From: JAQVSH01 sp964349835
GTDB taxonomy: Bacteria > Bacteroidota > Bacteroidia > Bacteroidales > UBA4181
Length of the DNA stretch: 64,000 nt
NCBI GenBank assembly: GCA_964349835.1
Contig: CAYGID010000004.1
Coordinates: 9,025 to 73,024, forward strand
Direction: 5' to 3'
Positions 1 through 8,205 of the stretch are shown piece after piece; position 1 is the stretch's first letter; every line of letters begins with the position of its first letter. Under the pieces are notes generated by a model, which saw only the letters and a list, made by a program, of their open reading frames with translations, made no database searches and was not told where the DNA came from. Position numbers and translations under genes: made by a program.

Positions 1-1
1 C

Positions 2-214
2 CTTATGAAGGTTCGCGATGCCGAAACGGATGCAACACGTTGGGTCGACACATCGAGCGCACAGGTGCGACGGGCATATGCCTCTTGGTGGCATCGGCGG
101 CAGCACGAACTGAACGATCTATTTACCCGCTGTGGTACAGATTACTGTATGCTCCGAACCGACCAGGATTATGTAAAAACATTGCTTTCTCTCTTTAAAC
201 AGCGCTCCCTATGA
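2..214 (+). CDS. DUF58-family protein, C-terminal fragment (gene cut by left edge)
   Basis: Only the last 70 codons are present and the frame is open to the left edge. The fragment has the ending typical of DUF58 proteins (vWA-like fold): a WVDTSS stretch, then RRAYASWW, then LRTDQDYVKTLLSLFKQR. In Bacteroidota a DUF58 protein sits between a MoxR-type AAA+ ATPase and BatA, so the ATPase gene is expected just left of the window (inference). The stop codon overlaps the next start as ATGA, which implies translational coupling in one bat operon. The apparent ATG at 5 is an internal methionine, not a start. Confidence 0.75.
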   Translation, partial: LMKVRDAETDATRWVDTSSAQVRRAYASWWHRRQHELNDLFTRCGTDYCMLRTDQDYVKTLLSLFKQRSL

Positions 215-1218
215 TGTTGCCTATCCGGTTACTCGTGGTTTTGGGGTCTCTTTGCATCTCTGCAACCGGAATGTGGGCCCAGCCATCCGGCGCCCAACGT
301 ACGGCGGCTCCTCAGGTTTCTGTGGTCTCTTCGCTCGAGGCCGACAGCGTGCTGATTGGCGATTCGTTTATTCTAAATCTCGAGGCACAGAATCCTGAGG
401 GTGTGCATCTTATACTTCCAACCTTCGCCGACACACTGCATCCTGACATTGAAATTCTCAAAACTTTTCGGCCCGATTCTTTGCGGCTTGCCAACGGGGG
501 GCTCAGGGTTAAGGCTCAGTACGCCCTTATTGGCCTCGACAGTGGTATATTCACGCTTTCGCCCCGTACATTTATAAGAAACGGCTCGGGCAGCAACGAC
601 ACGCTATTCGCAAATCCTGTCAGGATTACGGTTATGCTGGCGCCTGCCGATTCTACCCAAAACATCCGCGATATAAAACCCATTTACTCGCTTCCCCTAA
701 CCTTTGGAGAGGTATGGCCCTGGATAGCCGGCATTGTGCTTCTGGCCGCCCTGTTATGGCTTCTGATACGGGTAATAAAGAGGATGAGGCGGCGTGAACC
801 CCTGTTCGGGAAAGCTCAGCCCATCTTGCCTCCCCATCTGGAGGCTCTGCGGAAACTTGATATGCTTCGCCACGAAAAACTGTGGCAGGAGGGAGATACC
901 AAAGAGTATTACACCCGTCTTACCGATATCCTCAGAGAGTATCTCGACAACCGCTTTGGGCTCTCTGCAAGAGAACAGGTTACAAGCGAGATGCTTATAT
1001 CGCTGCGGGCAACCGGATTCGAAAACAATCGGCTGATTGAACGGCTGCAATACATCTTTTCGATTGCCGATATGGCCAAATTTGCCAAGGCTCTGCCTTT
1101 GGCCGATGAGAATGAAACTGCCCTGTTGAATGCCTACTTCTTTGTGAACAACACACAACCCCAAAGAGAGGGGGTATCGGGCGAGCCAATCGGCTCAGAA
1201 ACAACTAAAACGGAATAA
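211..1218 (+). CDS. Bat-operon membrane protein of unknown function
   Basis: 335 aa. It has a signal peptide (about residues 1-24, ending in WAQ), an extracytoplasmic beta-rich stretch to about 165, one membrane helix at about 168-187 followed by a basic RVIKRMRRR stop-transfer, and a charged cytoplasmic tail (about 200-300). The tail has the EYYTRLTDILREYL pattern seen at the C-termini of Bat-associated proteins, and the C-terminus of BatD downstream has a similar helical segment. It lies between the DUF58 gene (4-nt overlap) and batA (1-nt gap), as in other Bacteroidota bat operons. A role as a membrane partner of the MoxR/vWA machinery is inferred from context only. Confidence 0.7.
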   Translation: MMLPIRLLVVLGSLCISATGMWAQPSGAQRTAAPQVSVVSSLEADSVLIGDSFILNLEAQNPEGVHLILPTFADTLHPDIEILKTFRPDSLRLANGGLRVKAQYALIGLDSGIFTLSPRTFIRNGSGSNDTLFANPVRITVMLAPADSTQNIRDIKPIYSLPLTFGEVWPWIAGIVLLAALLWLLIRVIKRMRRREPLFGKAQPILPPHLEALRKLDMLRHEKLWQEGDTKEYYTRLTDILREYLDNRFGLSAREQVTSEMLISLRATGFENNRLIERLQYIFSIADMAKFAKALPLADENETALLNAYFFVNNTQPQREGVSGEPIGSETTKTE

Positions 1219-1219
1219 T

Positions 1220-2212
1220 ATGGATCAGTTGGTCTTTGCATATCCTTCATGGTTCTGGCTGTTCATAGGGTGGCTCCTGCTGATTATTTGGTATCTGTAC
1301 CGTCATCGCTTCCTGACCCCCTACGTTCGGGTATCTTCGCTCGAAAGTTTTCAGGCTGCAGGCACCACCTTTCGGACCCGGATGCGCCATATCTTGTTTG
1401 TTTTGCGAATGCTGGCACTGGCAGCGGGCATCCTCCTGCTGGCACGACCGCAGAAGGCCAATCAGTGGCAAAGTGTGGATACAGAAGGTATTGATATCAT
1501 GATGGCACTCGACATTTCGGGCAGCATGCTGGCGCGCGACTTTCAGCCCGACCGGTTGGAGGCCGCAAAAGAGGTTGCATCGCAGTTCATTTCCGGTCGG
1601 GAGAACGACAGGATAGGTATGGTAGTTTTTAGCGGAGAGAGCTTTACGCAATGTCCTTTAACCTCCGACCACGCAGTGCTCATCAATCTCATGCAGGGAA
1701 TCAAAAGTGGCATCATTGCCGATGGCACAGCCATCGGGCTGGGATTGGCAACCGCAGTCGACAGAATGCGCGAAAGCAGCGCAAAAAGCAAGGTGGTGAT
1801 TCTGCTTACCGACGGGGTGAACAATTCCGGATCGATTGATCCAATTACCGCTGCCGAAATTGCCAAAACCTTTCAAATCAGAGTCTACACCATTGGAGTA
1901 GGAACGGTCGGTATGGCGCCCTATCCGGTGCAAACCCCTTTCGGGATTCAACTCCAACCGATGGAGGTACAGATCGACGAAGCGGTGCTGCAAAAAATTG
2001 CCTCGTTAACCGGAGGCAACTATTTCAGGGCTACCGATAATAAGAAGTTGCAAGAGATATACCAAGAAATTGATAAAATGGAACGATCCATTGTCAGTGT
2101 GAGGGAGCATAAGAAAAAAGAAGAACTCTACTTCCCCTTTGCCATGGCGTTGGTGATTCTTTTGATGTGTGAGATAGGTTTCCGCTACACCTGGTTGCGG
2201 ACGATTCCTTAA
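1220..2212 (+). CDS. batA: BatA, vWA-domain membrane protein
   Basis: 330 aa with two N-terminal membrane helices (about 10-27 and 57-75), a von Willebrand A domain starting near residue 90, and a C-terminal helix (about 308-325). The metal-ion-dependent adhesion site is intact: DISGS at residues 98-102, with a later Thr and a DGVNNSG loop. BatA belongs to the Bacteroides aerotolerance (Bat) set, named for oxidative-stress and virulence phenotypes in Bacteroides and Leptospira; its biochemical role is unsettled. It starts 1 nt after the preceding stop, so it is part of one transcript. Length and topology are normal for the family. Confidence 0.9.
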   Translation: MDQLVFAYPSWFWLFIGWLLLIIWYLYRHRFLTPYVRVSSLESFQAAGTTFRTRMRHILFVLRMLALAAGILLLARPQKANQWQSVDTEGIDIMMALDISGSMLARDFQPDRLEAAKEVASQFISGRENDRIGMVVFSGESFTQCPLTSDHAVLINLMQGIKSGIIADGTAIGLGLATAVDRMRESSAKSKVVILLTDGVNNSGSIDPITAAEIAKTFQIRVYTIGVGTVGMAPYPVQTPFGIQLQPMEVQIDEAVLQKIASLTGGNYFRATDNKKLQEIYQEIDKMERSIVSVREHKKKEELYFPFAMALVILLMCEIGFRYTWLRTIP

Positions 2213-2230
2213 GGAGAAAAAACGAGAACT

Positions 2231-3997
2231 ATGTTTCGGTTTGAACATATAGACTATTTGTGGGCATTGGCATTTCTGCCGTTTTTCATTCTCTTCTTTG
2301 TATTGATGATGCGGATGCGCCGTGCCCGCATGTTGCGTTATGCCGACTCTGAATTGATGTCGATTTTGGCGCCGGAGGTCTCATCAGGCAGAATTGTGCT
2401 GAAATTTGTTTTGATCTCGCTGGCCTTTGTATGTATGATTTTTGCGTTGGCGGGCCCCATGGTCGGTTCAAGGTTGCAGGAGGTGAAGCGAAAAGGGGTA
2501 GAGATCATGGTACTTCTCGACGTTTCGAACAGTATGATGGCGCAAGATATTCAACCCAACCGGCTGGAACGCTCCCGACAAGCACTTTCAAAAATGACCG
2601 AACAGTTAATCGACGACAAGTTGGGACTTATTGTCTTTGCCGGAGAGGCCTATATTCAGCTTCCCATCACTACCGATTACGTTTCGGCGCGCATGTTCCT
2701 CTCCTCGCTCCGTCCCGATTGGGTACCCGTTCAGGGCACTGCCATCGGAGCTGCCATCCGACTGGCCATCCGCTCCTTCTCGCCCGAAACAGAAACCGGA
2801 AAAGCAGTCATCATCCTCACCGATGGCGAAAATCATGAGGATGACGCTGTGGCTGCGGCAACCGATGCGGCAGCAGCCGGTATCACGGTTCATGTCATCG
2901 GGGTTGGTCTTCCCGAGGGAGCACCCATTCCTCTGCCGGCAACAGAAGGTAATAGTTCCGGATCGAACGATTATATGCGCGACCGAGAGGGGAATGTTGT
3001 AATCAGTAAACTGAATGAGGAACTTTTGAGGAATATTGCCACAGCCGGAAAGGGGATTTTTGTACGGTCGAACCAAGCCCAGGTGGGGTTAAATACCCTC
3101 TTTTCCGAAATCGAAAAGATGACTGAGGGCGAATTTCATTCGTTGGTCTATGCCGACTATGAACCGATGTACCGATGGCCGGCCGGCATTGCTCTTTTTC
3201 TGCTCTTGATAGAGCTATTTCTCTCTTCGAGGAGAAGGGGCGAAGTAAAACGGGGCATGTGGAGGAAATTCTGGCCGATTACACTGCTACTGTTCCTGTT
3301 TTCGATCTCTTTAGAGGCACAAACCGCAAAACAGCAACTACGCGAAGGGAATCGTTTGTACGAAAAGGGTAAATTTGCCGAAGCAGAGGTTTCCTATAGA
3401 AAGGGGCTCGAAAAGGAGAGCCTCTCCTTCGAAGGGGCTTACAATCTGGGAAATGCTCTATACAAACAGGAGCGTTTTAAAGAAGCACAAAATCAATTTG
3501 AAACCTTGGCCGAGGGTGAACAGGATGCCGCCAAAAGAGCTCGCCTGCACTACAATCTGGGGAATTCGCTGGTAAAAAACGACAAGTTAAAAGAGAGTGC
3601 CGAAGCCTTTCGAAAAGCGCTGCGAGATGCGCCCGGAGACAAAGATGCCCAACACAATCTTTCGGAGGTTTTACGACGGCTAAAAGCGCAACAAGAACAA
3701 CAGCAACAACAACAACAAAACCCCGACGGGAATCAAGAAAAACAGAACGAACAACAGAAGCAAGATCAACAACAAGATCAAAGTCAACAGAATCAGGAAC
3801 AACAGAATCAAAATCAGGACCAACAGAAAGAACCTGAAAATCAGCAACAAAACACCAACAATAACTCGCAACAAATTGCCCCCGAAGACGCTCGTCGCCT
3901 CTTGGAGGCTCTCCGGCAAGACGAAAAGCAGACACTCGACAAACTGCAAAGACAGAATCGTACAGGTCAAAAGGTTCAGATTGAGAAAAACTGGTAG
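2231..3997 (+). CDS. batB: BatB-BatC fusion: vWA membrane protein joined to TPR protein
   Basis: 588 aa in one uninterrupted frame. Residues 1-342 are BatB: two N-terminal helices, MIDAS motif DVSNS at 97-101, and a third helix near 318-333. Residues 343-588 look like a whole BatC: Met343 (base 3257) opens a signal-peptide-like segment ending SISLEAQ, followed by TPR repeats (about 365-465) and a long Gln-rich tract (bases about 3698-3860) before a charged C-terminus. BatB and BatC are usually separate genes. In the fusion the old signal peptide becomes a fourth helix, which would keep the TPR part outside the cytoplasm as expected for BatC. Internal initiation at 3257 remains possible. It sits in the bat operon between batA and batD. 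Confidence 0.88.
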   Translation: MFRFEHIDYLWALAFLPFFILFFVLMMRMRRARMLRYADSELMSILAPEVSSGRIVLKFVLISLAFVCMIFALAGPMVGSRLQEVKRKGVEIMVLLDVSNSMMAQDIQPNRLERSRQALSKMTEQLIDDKLGLIVFAGEAYIQLPITTDYVSARMFLSSLRPDWVPVQGTAIGAAIRLAIRSFSPETETGKAVIILTDGENHEDDAVAAATDAAAAGITVHVIGVGLPEGAPIPLPATEGNSSGSNDYMRDREGNVVISKLNEELLRNIATAGKGIFVRSNQAQVGLNTLFSEIEKMTEGEFHSLVYADYEPMYRWPAGIALFLLLIELFLSSRRRGEVKRGMWRKFWPITLLLFLFSISLEAQTAKQQLREGNRLYEKGKFAEAEVSYRKGLEKESLSFEGAYNLGNALYKQERFKEAQNQFETLAEGEQDAAKRARLHYNLGNSLVKNDKLKESAEAFRKALRDAPGDKDAQHNLSEVLRRLKAQQEQQQQQQQNPDGNQEKQNEQQKQDQQQDQSQQNQEQQNQNQDQQKEPENQQQNTNNNSQQIAPEDARRLLEALRQDEKQTLDKLQRQNRTGQKVQIEKNW

Positions 3998-4002
3998 CAG
4001 AT

Positions 4003-5883
4003 ATGATAACGAACAGAACGTATAGCAAACCCTTCCGGTATTGGGCCATTCTGATCATCTGGCTTACGACCCTGGGCGCTCTCCGGGCAGCCGATCCTTC
4101 GGTTACCATGCGAGTACCCGGCGTTGTAGAGGTGGGAGAGAGGTTTGAGATTGAGATTGTGGTTAATGCCAGGCCTTCCAGTCTCACCCCTCCCTCCTTT
4201 GCGGATTTTCGGCTTCTGGGAGGGCCCTCCACTTCACAATCATCTTCATTCTCAATTGTTAACGGAAAAACATCACAATCAATCGAGACCTCCTATAGTT
4301 ATGTGGTAGCGGCTACTAAACCCGGAAAACTGACCCTTCAGCCGGCCCGGGCTGTTGTTGATGGGAAGGAGTATGTTTCGCCATCCTACACAATCGAAGT
4401 GGTGGCAGCCTCCGGAAACAGTGGGGGAGTAGCCTCCTCGAATCCTTCGGGCCAGGCTGGTCAGACGCAAAGCGGAGAGGGGTCGCCATCCTCGCAAAGC
4501 GGCAATACGCTCTACATCCGTTTGATTCCCGAAAAGAACACCCTTTACCAGGGAGAACCGTTAGCGGTAACCCTGAAAATATTCTCGCGCGAACAGTTGG
4601 TTTCGCTGGGAAATCTCACCTTCCCCGATTTGGCGGGTTTTTTCAGGCAGGATATCGAGATTCCTGCCCTCGACCGTCTGGAACGCGAAAATGTGAATGG
4701 CACCCTCTATAACACCGGCGTATTGGCCAGGTTCGTACTCTTTCCCCAAAAAAGCGGTGAGCTCGGAATAGGCTCTTTTGGTGTGGATTGTGGCATTCAG
4801 GAGGCGGGGCCCGCACCTACGGGAAGCCTTTTCGATGATTTTTTCGGATCTCAACGTACTATTCAGCGTACCCTATCTAGCACTCCCGCACAAATAAAGG
4901 TATTGCCGCTTCCAACAGGGGCTCCCGACTCCTTCTCGGGAGCGGTGGGTAACTTCCAACTCTCGCTTAGTGCCGATAAAGCGCAGTTAAAGGCAAATGA
5001 AGCCTTTTCGGTGACGGTTGAAATCAAAGGCGAAGGAAATGTCAGGCTTCTCGATGCACCTCCGATGCTTTTCCCTCCCGAGTTTGAAACCTACGATCCA
5101 AAGATTACCACTGAAATTGAGCCATCGGGCCTGCGCGGAACCAAACGATTTGAATATCTGATTATTCCCCGCCGCTCAGGATCCTTTTCGATTGCTCCTG
5201 CTACCTTCTCATTCTTTAATCCCCGCAACAAGCAGTATGCCTCGGTTACATCGTCAGCCCTGCAAATTGAGGTGGCCGAAGGACAGGAGGGCTCCTTATC
5301 GGTCGGAGCTGAGAGGCATTCGGGGCAAAACGTGCAAGAATTGGGCAAGGATATCCGGTTTATCAAAACGGGTCGTCCCGATTTTCACATAGCGGGCTCC
5401 TTTTTCTTTGGTTCCCTGCTCTTCTGGCTTTGGATTTTGATTCCGCTTGCCCTGTTTATTACCGGGGTTATTGTCAGAAGGAAGCGCATCATGAAATATG
5501 CCGATGCCGTGGTGATGAAACATCATAAAGCCAATAAGTTTGCATCGAAACGACTGAAGAGTGCTGCAGTGTTGATGCAAAAGGGATTTCCGGAGCCCTT
5601 CTACGAAGAGGTTTCGCGGGCCATGTGGGGCTATCTCTCCGACAAATTGTCGATTCCTACCTCAGAACTATCTAGAGAAAAGGCTGTTACATCGCTGAGA
5701 AACCTGGGTGTCGACAATGGACTGATTGAGGAGGTGGTGCAATGGCTCGACGCCTGTGAATATGCCCGTTACGCGCCCGCAGCCACTCGCATGGAGATGC
5801 ATGATCTCTATCGGGCAGCAGAGATGCTCATAGGAAAAATGCAAGTTGTGATTCGTGAACTCATGAAAGGAAAAAAGAGATGA
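4003..5883 (+). CDS. batD: BatD, oxygen-tolerance membrane protein
   Basis: 626 aa. It has a signal peptide (about 1-29, ending ALRA), a large extracytoplasmic region of repeated immunoglobulin-like beta domains (about 30-460), a single membrane helix at about 465-488 followed by RRKR, and a cytoplasmic helical tail with SRAMWGYLSDKL. Order and length match BatD (PF13584). It begins 5 nt after the batB-batC stop and ends with an ATGA overlap into batE, so translation is coupled. The tail resembles the tail of the 335-aa protein at the operon start, suggesting that both dock to the same cytoplasmic partner (inference). Confidence 0.88.
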   Translation: MITNRTYSKPFRYWAILIIWLTTLGALRAADPSVTMRVPGVVEVGERFEIEIVVNARPSSLTPPSFADFRLLGGPSTSQSSSFSIVNGKTSQSIETSYSYVVAATKPGKLTLQPARAVVDGKEYVSPSYTIEVVAASGNSGGVASSNPSGQAGQTQSGEGSPSSQSGNTLYIRLIPEKNTLYQGEPLAVTLKIFSREQLVSLGNLTFPDLAGFFRQDIEIPALDRLERENVNGTLYNTGVLARFVLFPQKSGELGIGSFGVDCGIQEAGPAPTGSLFDDFFGSQRTIQRTLSSTPAQIKVLPLPTGAPDSFSGAVGNFQLSLSADKAQLKANEAFSVTVEIKGEGNVRLLDAPPMLFPPEFETYDPKITTEIEPSGLRGTKRFEYLIIPRRSGSFSIAPATFSFFNPRNKQYASVTSSALQIEVAEGQEGSLSVGAERHSGQNVQELGKDIRFIKTGRPDFHIAGSFFFGSLLFWLWILIPLALFITGVIVRRKRIMKYADAVVMKHHKANKFASKRLKSAAVLMQKGFPEPFYEEVSRAMWGYLSDKLSIPTSELSREKAVTSLRNLGVDNGLIEEVVQWLDACEYARYAPAATRMEMHDLYRAAEMLIGKMQVVIRELMKGKKR

Positions 5884-6656
5884 ACCGTTTCCTATTGATT
5901 ATAACACTCCTCTTTTCGCTCGTTTGGGCTGTTGCCAACACAGGCGCCTCGCCCGAAGAGGATCCGGCGTTTACCTTCTCGGTGGCCAATGAGTCGTACC
6001 GTAATGGTGATTTTGTAAAAGCAGCCGGCGAATATCAACGCATTATCGACTCCGGCCAGGCGTCGGCCGAATTGTACTTCAACATGGGCAATGCCTGCCA
6101 TAAATTGAACCGAAAAGCAGAGGCTATTCTCTACTACGAAAAGGCTCTGCGACTCCGTCCCGGCGACGAAGACACGCAATACAATCTCGAATGGGTCTCT
6201 TCGCAGATAAAAAGCAGAACCGAGTTGATTCCCGAACTCTTTTTTGTAAGATGGGCGCGGTGGTTTCGCGACCTTATGTCAGAGAAGAGTTGGGGTGTAT
6301 TGGTTATTGCCAGCTTGATATTTCTTTTTGCTTCTCTCTGGAGTTACCTCTTCTCCATAAACCGATCCCTGAAAAGGGTCTCCCTTTACCTGGCTTTGCT
6401 GTTTACCCTTTCGCTGAGCCTTTCTGCAACGGCCGGATCGTCTAGACGCGCTTGGATAGAGAATGCAACAGAAGCGGTTGTCAAGGCCGAAAAGCTCACC
6501 GTTTTCAGTGCCCCCGACCAAAACAGCACACAGCTGTTCCTTATTTACGAGGGAAGCCGGGTTAAGGTAGTGGATAAAGTGGGTGATTGGCGCGAAATCC
6601 GGTTACGCGACGGCAATAAAGGCTGGGTAAAAATGTCGGATATTTTGATCATATGA
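5880..6656 (+). CDS. batE: BatE, TPR and SH3-domain membrane protein
   Basis: 258 aa. It has a signal peptide (1-24), TPR repeats (about 35-110, with AELYFNMGNACHKL and AILYYEKALRLRPGD), two hydrophobic helices (about 138-158 and 167-184), and a C-terminal bacterial SH3-like domain (about 195-257, ending in GNKGWVKMSDI). This layout is that of BatE. The start codon overlaps the batD stop (ATGA). It is the last recognisable bat gene; an MBL hydrolase follows within 10 nt and may be co-transcribed. Confidence 0.87.
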   Translation: MNRFLLIITLLFSLVWAVANTGASPEEDPAFTFSVANESYRNGDFVKAAGEYQRIIDSGQASAELYFNMGNACHKLNRKAEAILYYEKALRLRPGDEDTQYNLEWVSSQIKSRTELIPELFFVRWARWFRDLMSEKSWGVLVIASLIFLFASLWSYLFSINRSLKRVSLYLALLFTLSLSLSATAGSSRRAWIENATEAVVKAEKLTVFSAPDQNSTQLFLIYEGSRVKVVDKVGDWREIRLRDGNKGWVKMSDILII

Positions 6657-6663
6657 TTCTATT

Positions 6664-7434
6664 TTGGATACAGAACTGACATTTCTCGGCACCGGCACCT
6701 CTCAGGGGGTTCCCGTGATTGCCTGTCGGTGCGAGGTTTGCTCCTCGAACGATGAACACGATAAAAGATTGCGTGCCTCCGTATGGATTAAATCGAAGGG
6801 CGTATCGGTTGTGATTGATGCCGGCCCCGACTTCCGATATCAGATGCTGCGAGCCGGCATCTCCACCCTGGATGCAATTCTTGTTACCCATGCCCATCGC
6901 GACCATATGGGCGGCTTGGACGACATCAGAGCCTATAACTACGTACATGGAAGACCCATGGATATCTACGCTGAACCCTTTGTGCAAGAGGCCCTTCGAA
7001 CAGATTACTCTTATGTGTTTAAAGAAAACAGGTATCCCGGTATTCCCGAAATGATTCTGCATGATATATCTCCAAACCAACCCTTTGTTGTGGGTCCGCT
7101 GCTTTTTCAACCCATTCGTGTAATGCATCTGCATCTGCCCGTACTAGGGTTCCGACTGGACGGTCTGGCTTATATTACCGATGCCAGCGCCATAGATGAA
7201 GAGGAGATGAAGAAACTGAACGGTTTGGATGTATTGGTCATTAATGCGCTGCGAAAAGAGGAGCATATTTCTCACTTCACATTGGCCCAAAGTCTGGATG
7301 TCATTAAGCGGGTTATGCCTAAACGAGCTTATCTCACCCATTTAAGTCACCAGATGGGAAAACACTCTACATTGCAAAATGAGCTGCCACAAGGGGTATT
7401 TGCAGCCTACGACGGATTGACCATCTCCCTATAG
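6664..7434 (+). CDS. MBL-fold metallo-hydrolase (PhnP-like subgroup)
   Basis: 256 aa. The N-terminus reads FLGTGTSQGVP followed by a CxCxxC cluster (Cys21, 23, 26), then the metal motif HAHRDH (His76 to His81), a later TDAS aspartate and THLSHQ near the C-terminus. These are the metal ligands of the metallo-beta-lactamase fold, and the early Cys cluster is typical of PhnP-like phosphodiesterases. The substrate is unknown. No ATG lies in frame before the domain, so the likely start is TTG at 6664, 7 nt after the batE stop. The last 6 nt overlap the convergent tcdA gene. Confidence 0.8.
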   Translation: MDTELTFLGTGTSQGVPVIACRCEVCSSNDEHDKRLRASVWIKSKGVSVVIDAGPDFRYQMLRAGISTLDAILVTHAHRDHMGGLDDIRAYNYVHGRPMDIYAEPFVQEALRTDYSYVFKENRYPGIPEMILHDISPNQPFVVGPLLFQPIRVMHLHLPVLGFRLDGLAYITDASAIDEEEMKKLNGLDVLVINALRKEEHISHFTLAQSLDVIKRVMPKRAYLTHLSHQMGKHSTLQNELPQGVFAAYDGLTISL

Positions 7435-8196
7435 TGCCTCTATGGCAGCAGACGGGCTATCTATCGCCTCCGTTTGGGCCATTACATTTCTGATGACAAC
7501 CGAAGCACACCAGCATCCGAAAAGAGGCGGCAAATAGGAGAGGGTTCCTGCTACCGAAAGCTTGTTAGCTTCATTTTCGGCCGGCCTCACGCTTTCGGGC
7601 CAGACCGGTTCGGTCGAGAAGATGACGTCGAAGCCCGTTTCAATGCCCATGCGCCTCAATCGCTTGCGGAGTGTGCTTGCCAAACGGCACTGGAACGACT
7701 TAGAAATATCGGTACATCGAATCTGCGAAGGATCGGCCTTTCCACCGGCACCCATCGAACTGACCACCCGGTTTCCTGCCTGTAAAGCATGGAAGATCAA
7801 AAAACTTTTGGGCGACAAGGTATCGATGGCATCCACTACATAGTCGTATTTCCGGGAGGCATAGCCGAAGAGAGGTTCATCGCGGAGATAGTCGGAACAA
7901 ACGGTTAACTTCAGGTCGGGGTTAATGTCGAGAAGCCTGGCGGCCATCACCTCTGCCTTTTTCATCCCCGTGGTACTCACTAACGCAGCAAGCTGGCGAT
8001 TTCTATTGCCGGGCTGTACCACATCGCCATCAACAATGGTCATAGTGCCAACTCCGGCACGGCAGATCATTTCGGCCGCATAGGCGCCCACTCCACCAAG
8101 GCCCACAACCAACACATGTGCCTCGTGCAGCCTCTTTAGTGCCGCTTCGCCTGCCATAAGCAGGGTTCTCTCTTGCCATTCGGGAATCGGGTACAT
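7429..8196 (-). CDS. tcdA: tRNA threonylcarbamoyladenosine dehydratase (ThiF/E1-like)
   Basis: 255 aa. An E1-like Rossmann domain starts with GLGGVG (residues 32-37), then IVDGDVV and the PGNRNRQ arginine motif used for ATP binding and adenylation. Overall similarity fits TcdA (CsdL/YgdL), which cyclises t6A to ct6A on ANN-decoding tRNAs, rather than ThiF or MoeB, since the CxxC zinc motif of those is absent. It begins 9 nt after the ligA stop on the same strand, so it is likely the last gene of the GH16-ligA-tcdA run. It overlaps the convergent MBL gene by 6 nt. Confidence 0.85.
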   Translation of the reverse strand: MYPIPEWQERTLLMAGEAALKRLHEAHVLVVGLGGVGAYAAEMICRAGVGTMTIVDGDVVQPGNRNRQLAALVSTTGMKKAEVMAARLLDINPDLKLTVCSDYLRDEPLFGYASRKYDYVVDAIDTLSPKSFLIFHALQAGNRVVSSMGAGGKADPSQIRCTDISKSFQCRLASTLRKRLRRMGIETGFDVIFSTEPVWPESVRPAENEANKLSVAGTLSYLPPLFGCWCASVVIRNVMAQTEAIDSPSAAIEAL

Positions 8197-8205
8197 AAGG
8201 GTATC

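Noticed and set aside
3477..4232. Long minus-strand frame of 251 codons across the batC/batD junction
   Set aside because: It is antisense to two clear Bat genes, has no domain and is rich in Leu/Val because of the CAA repeats opposite it.
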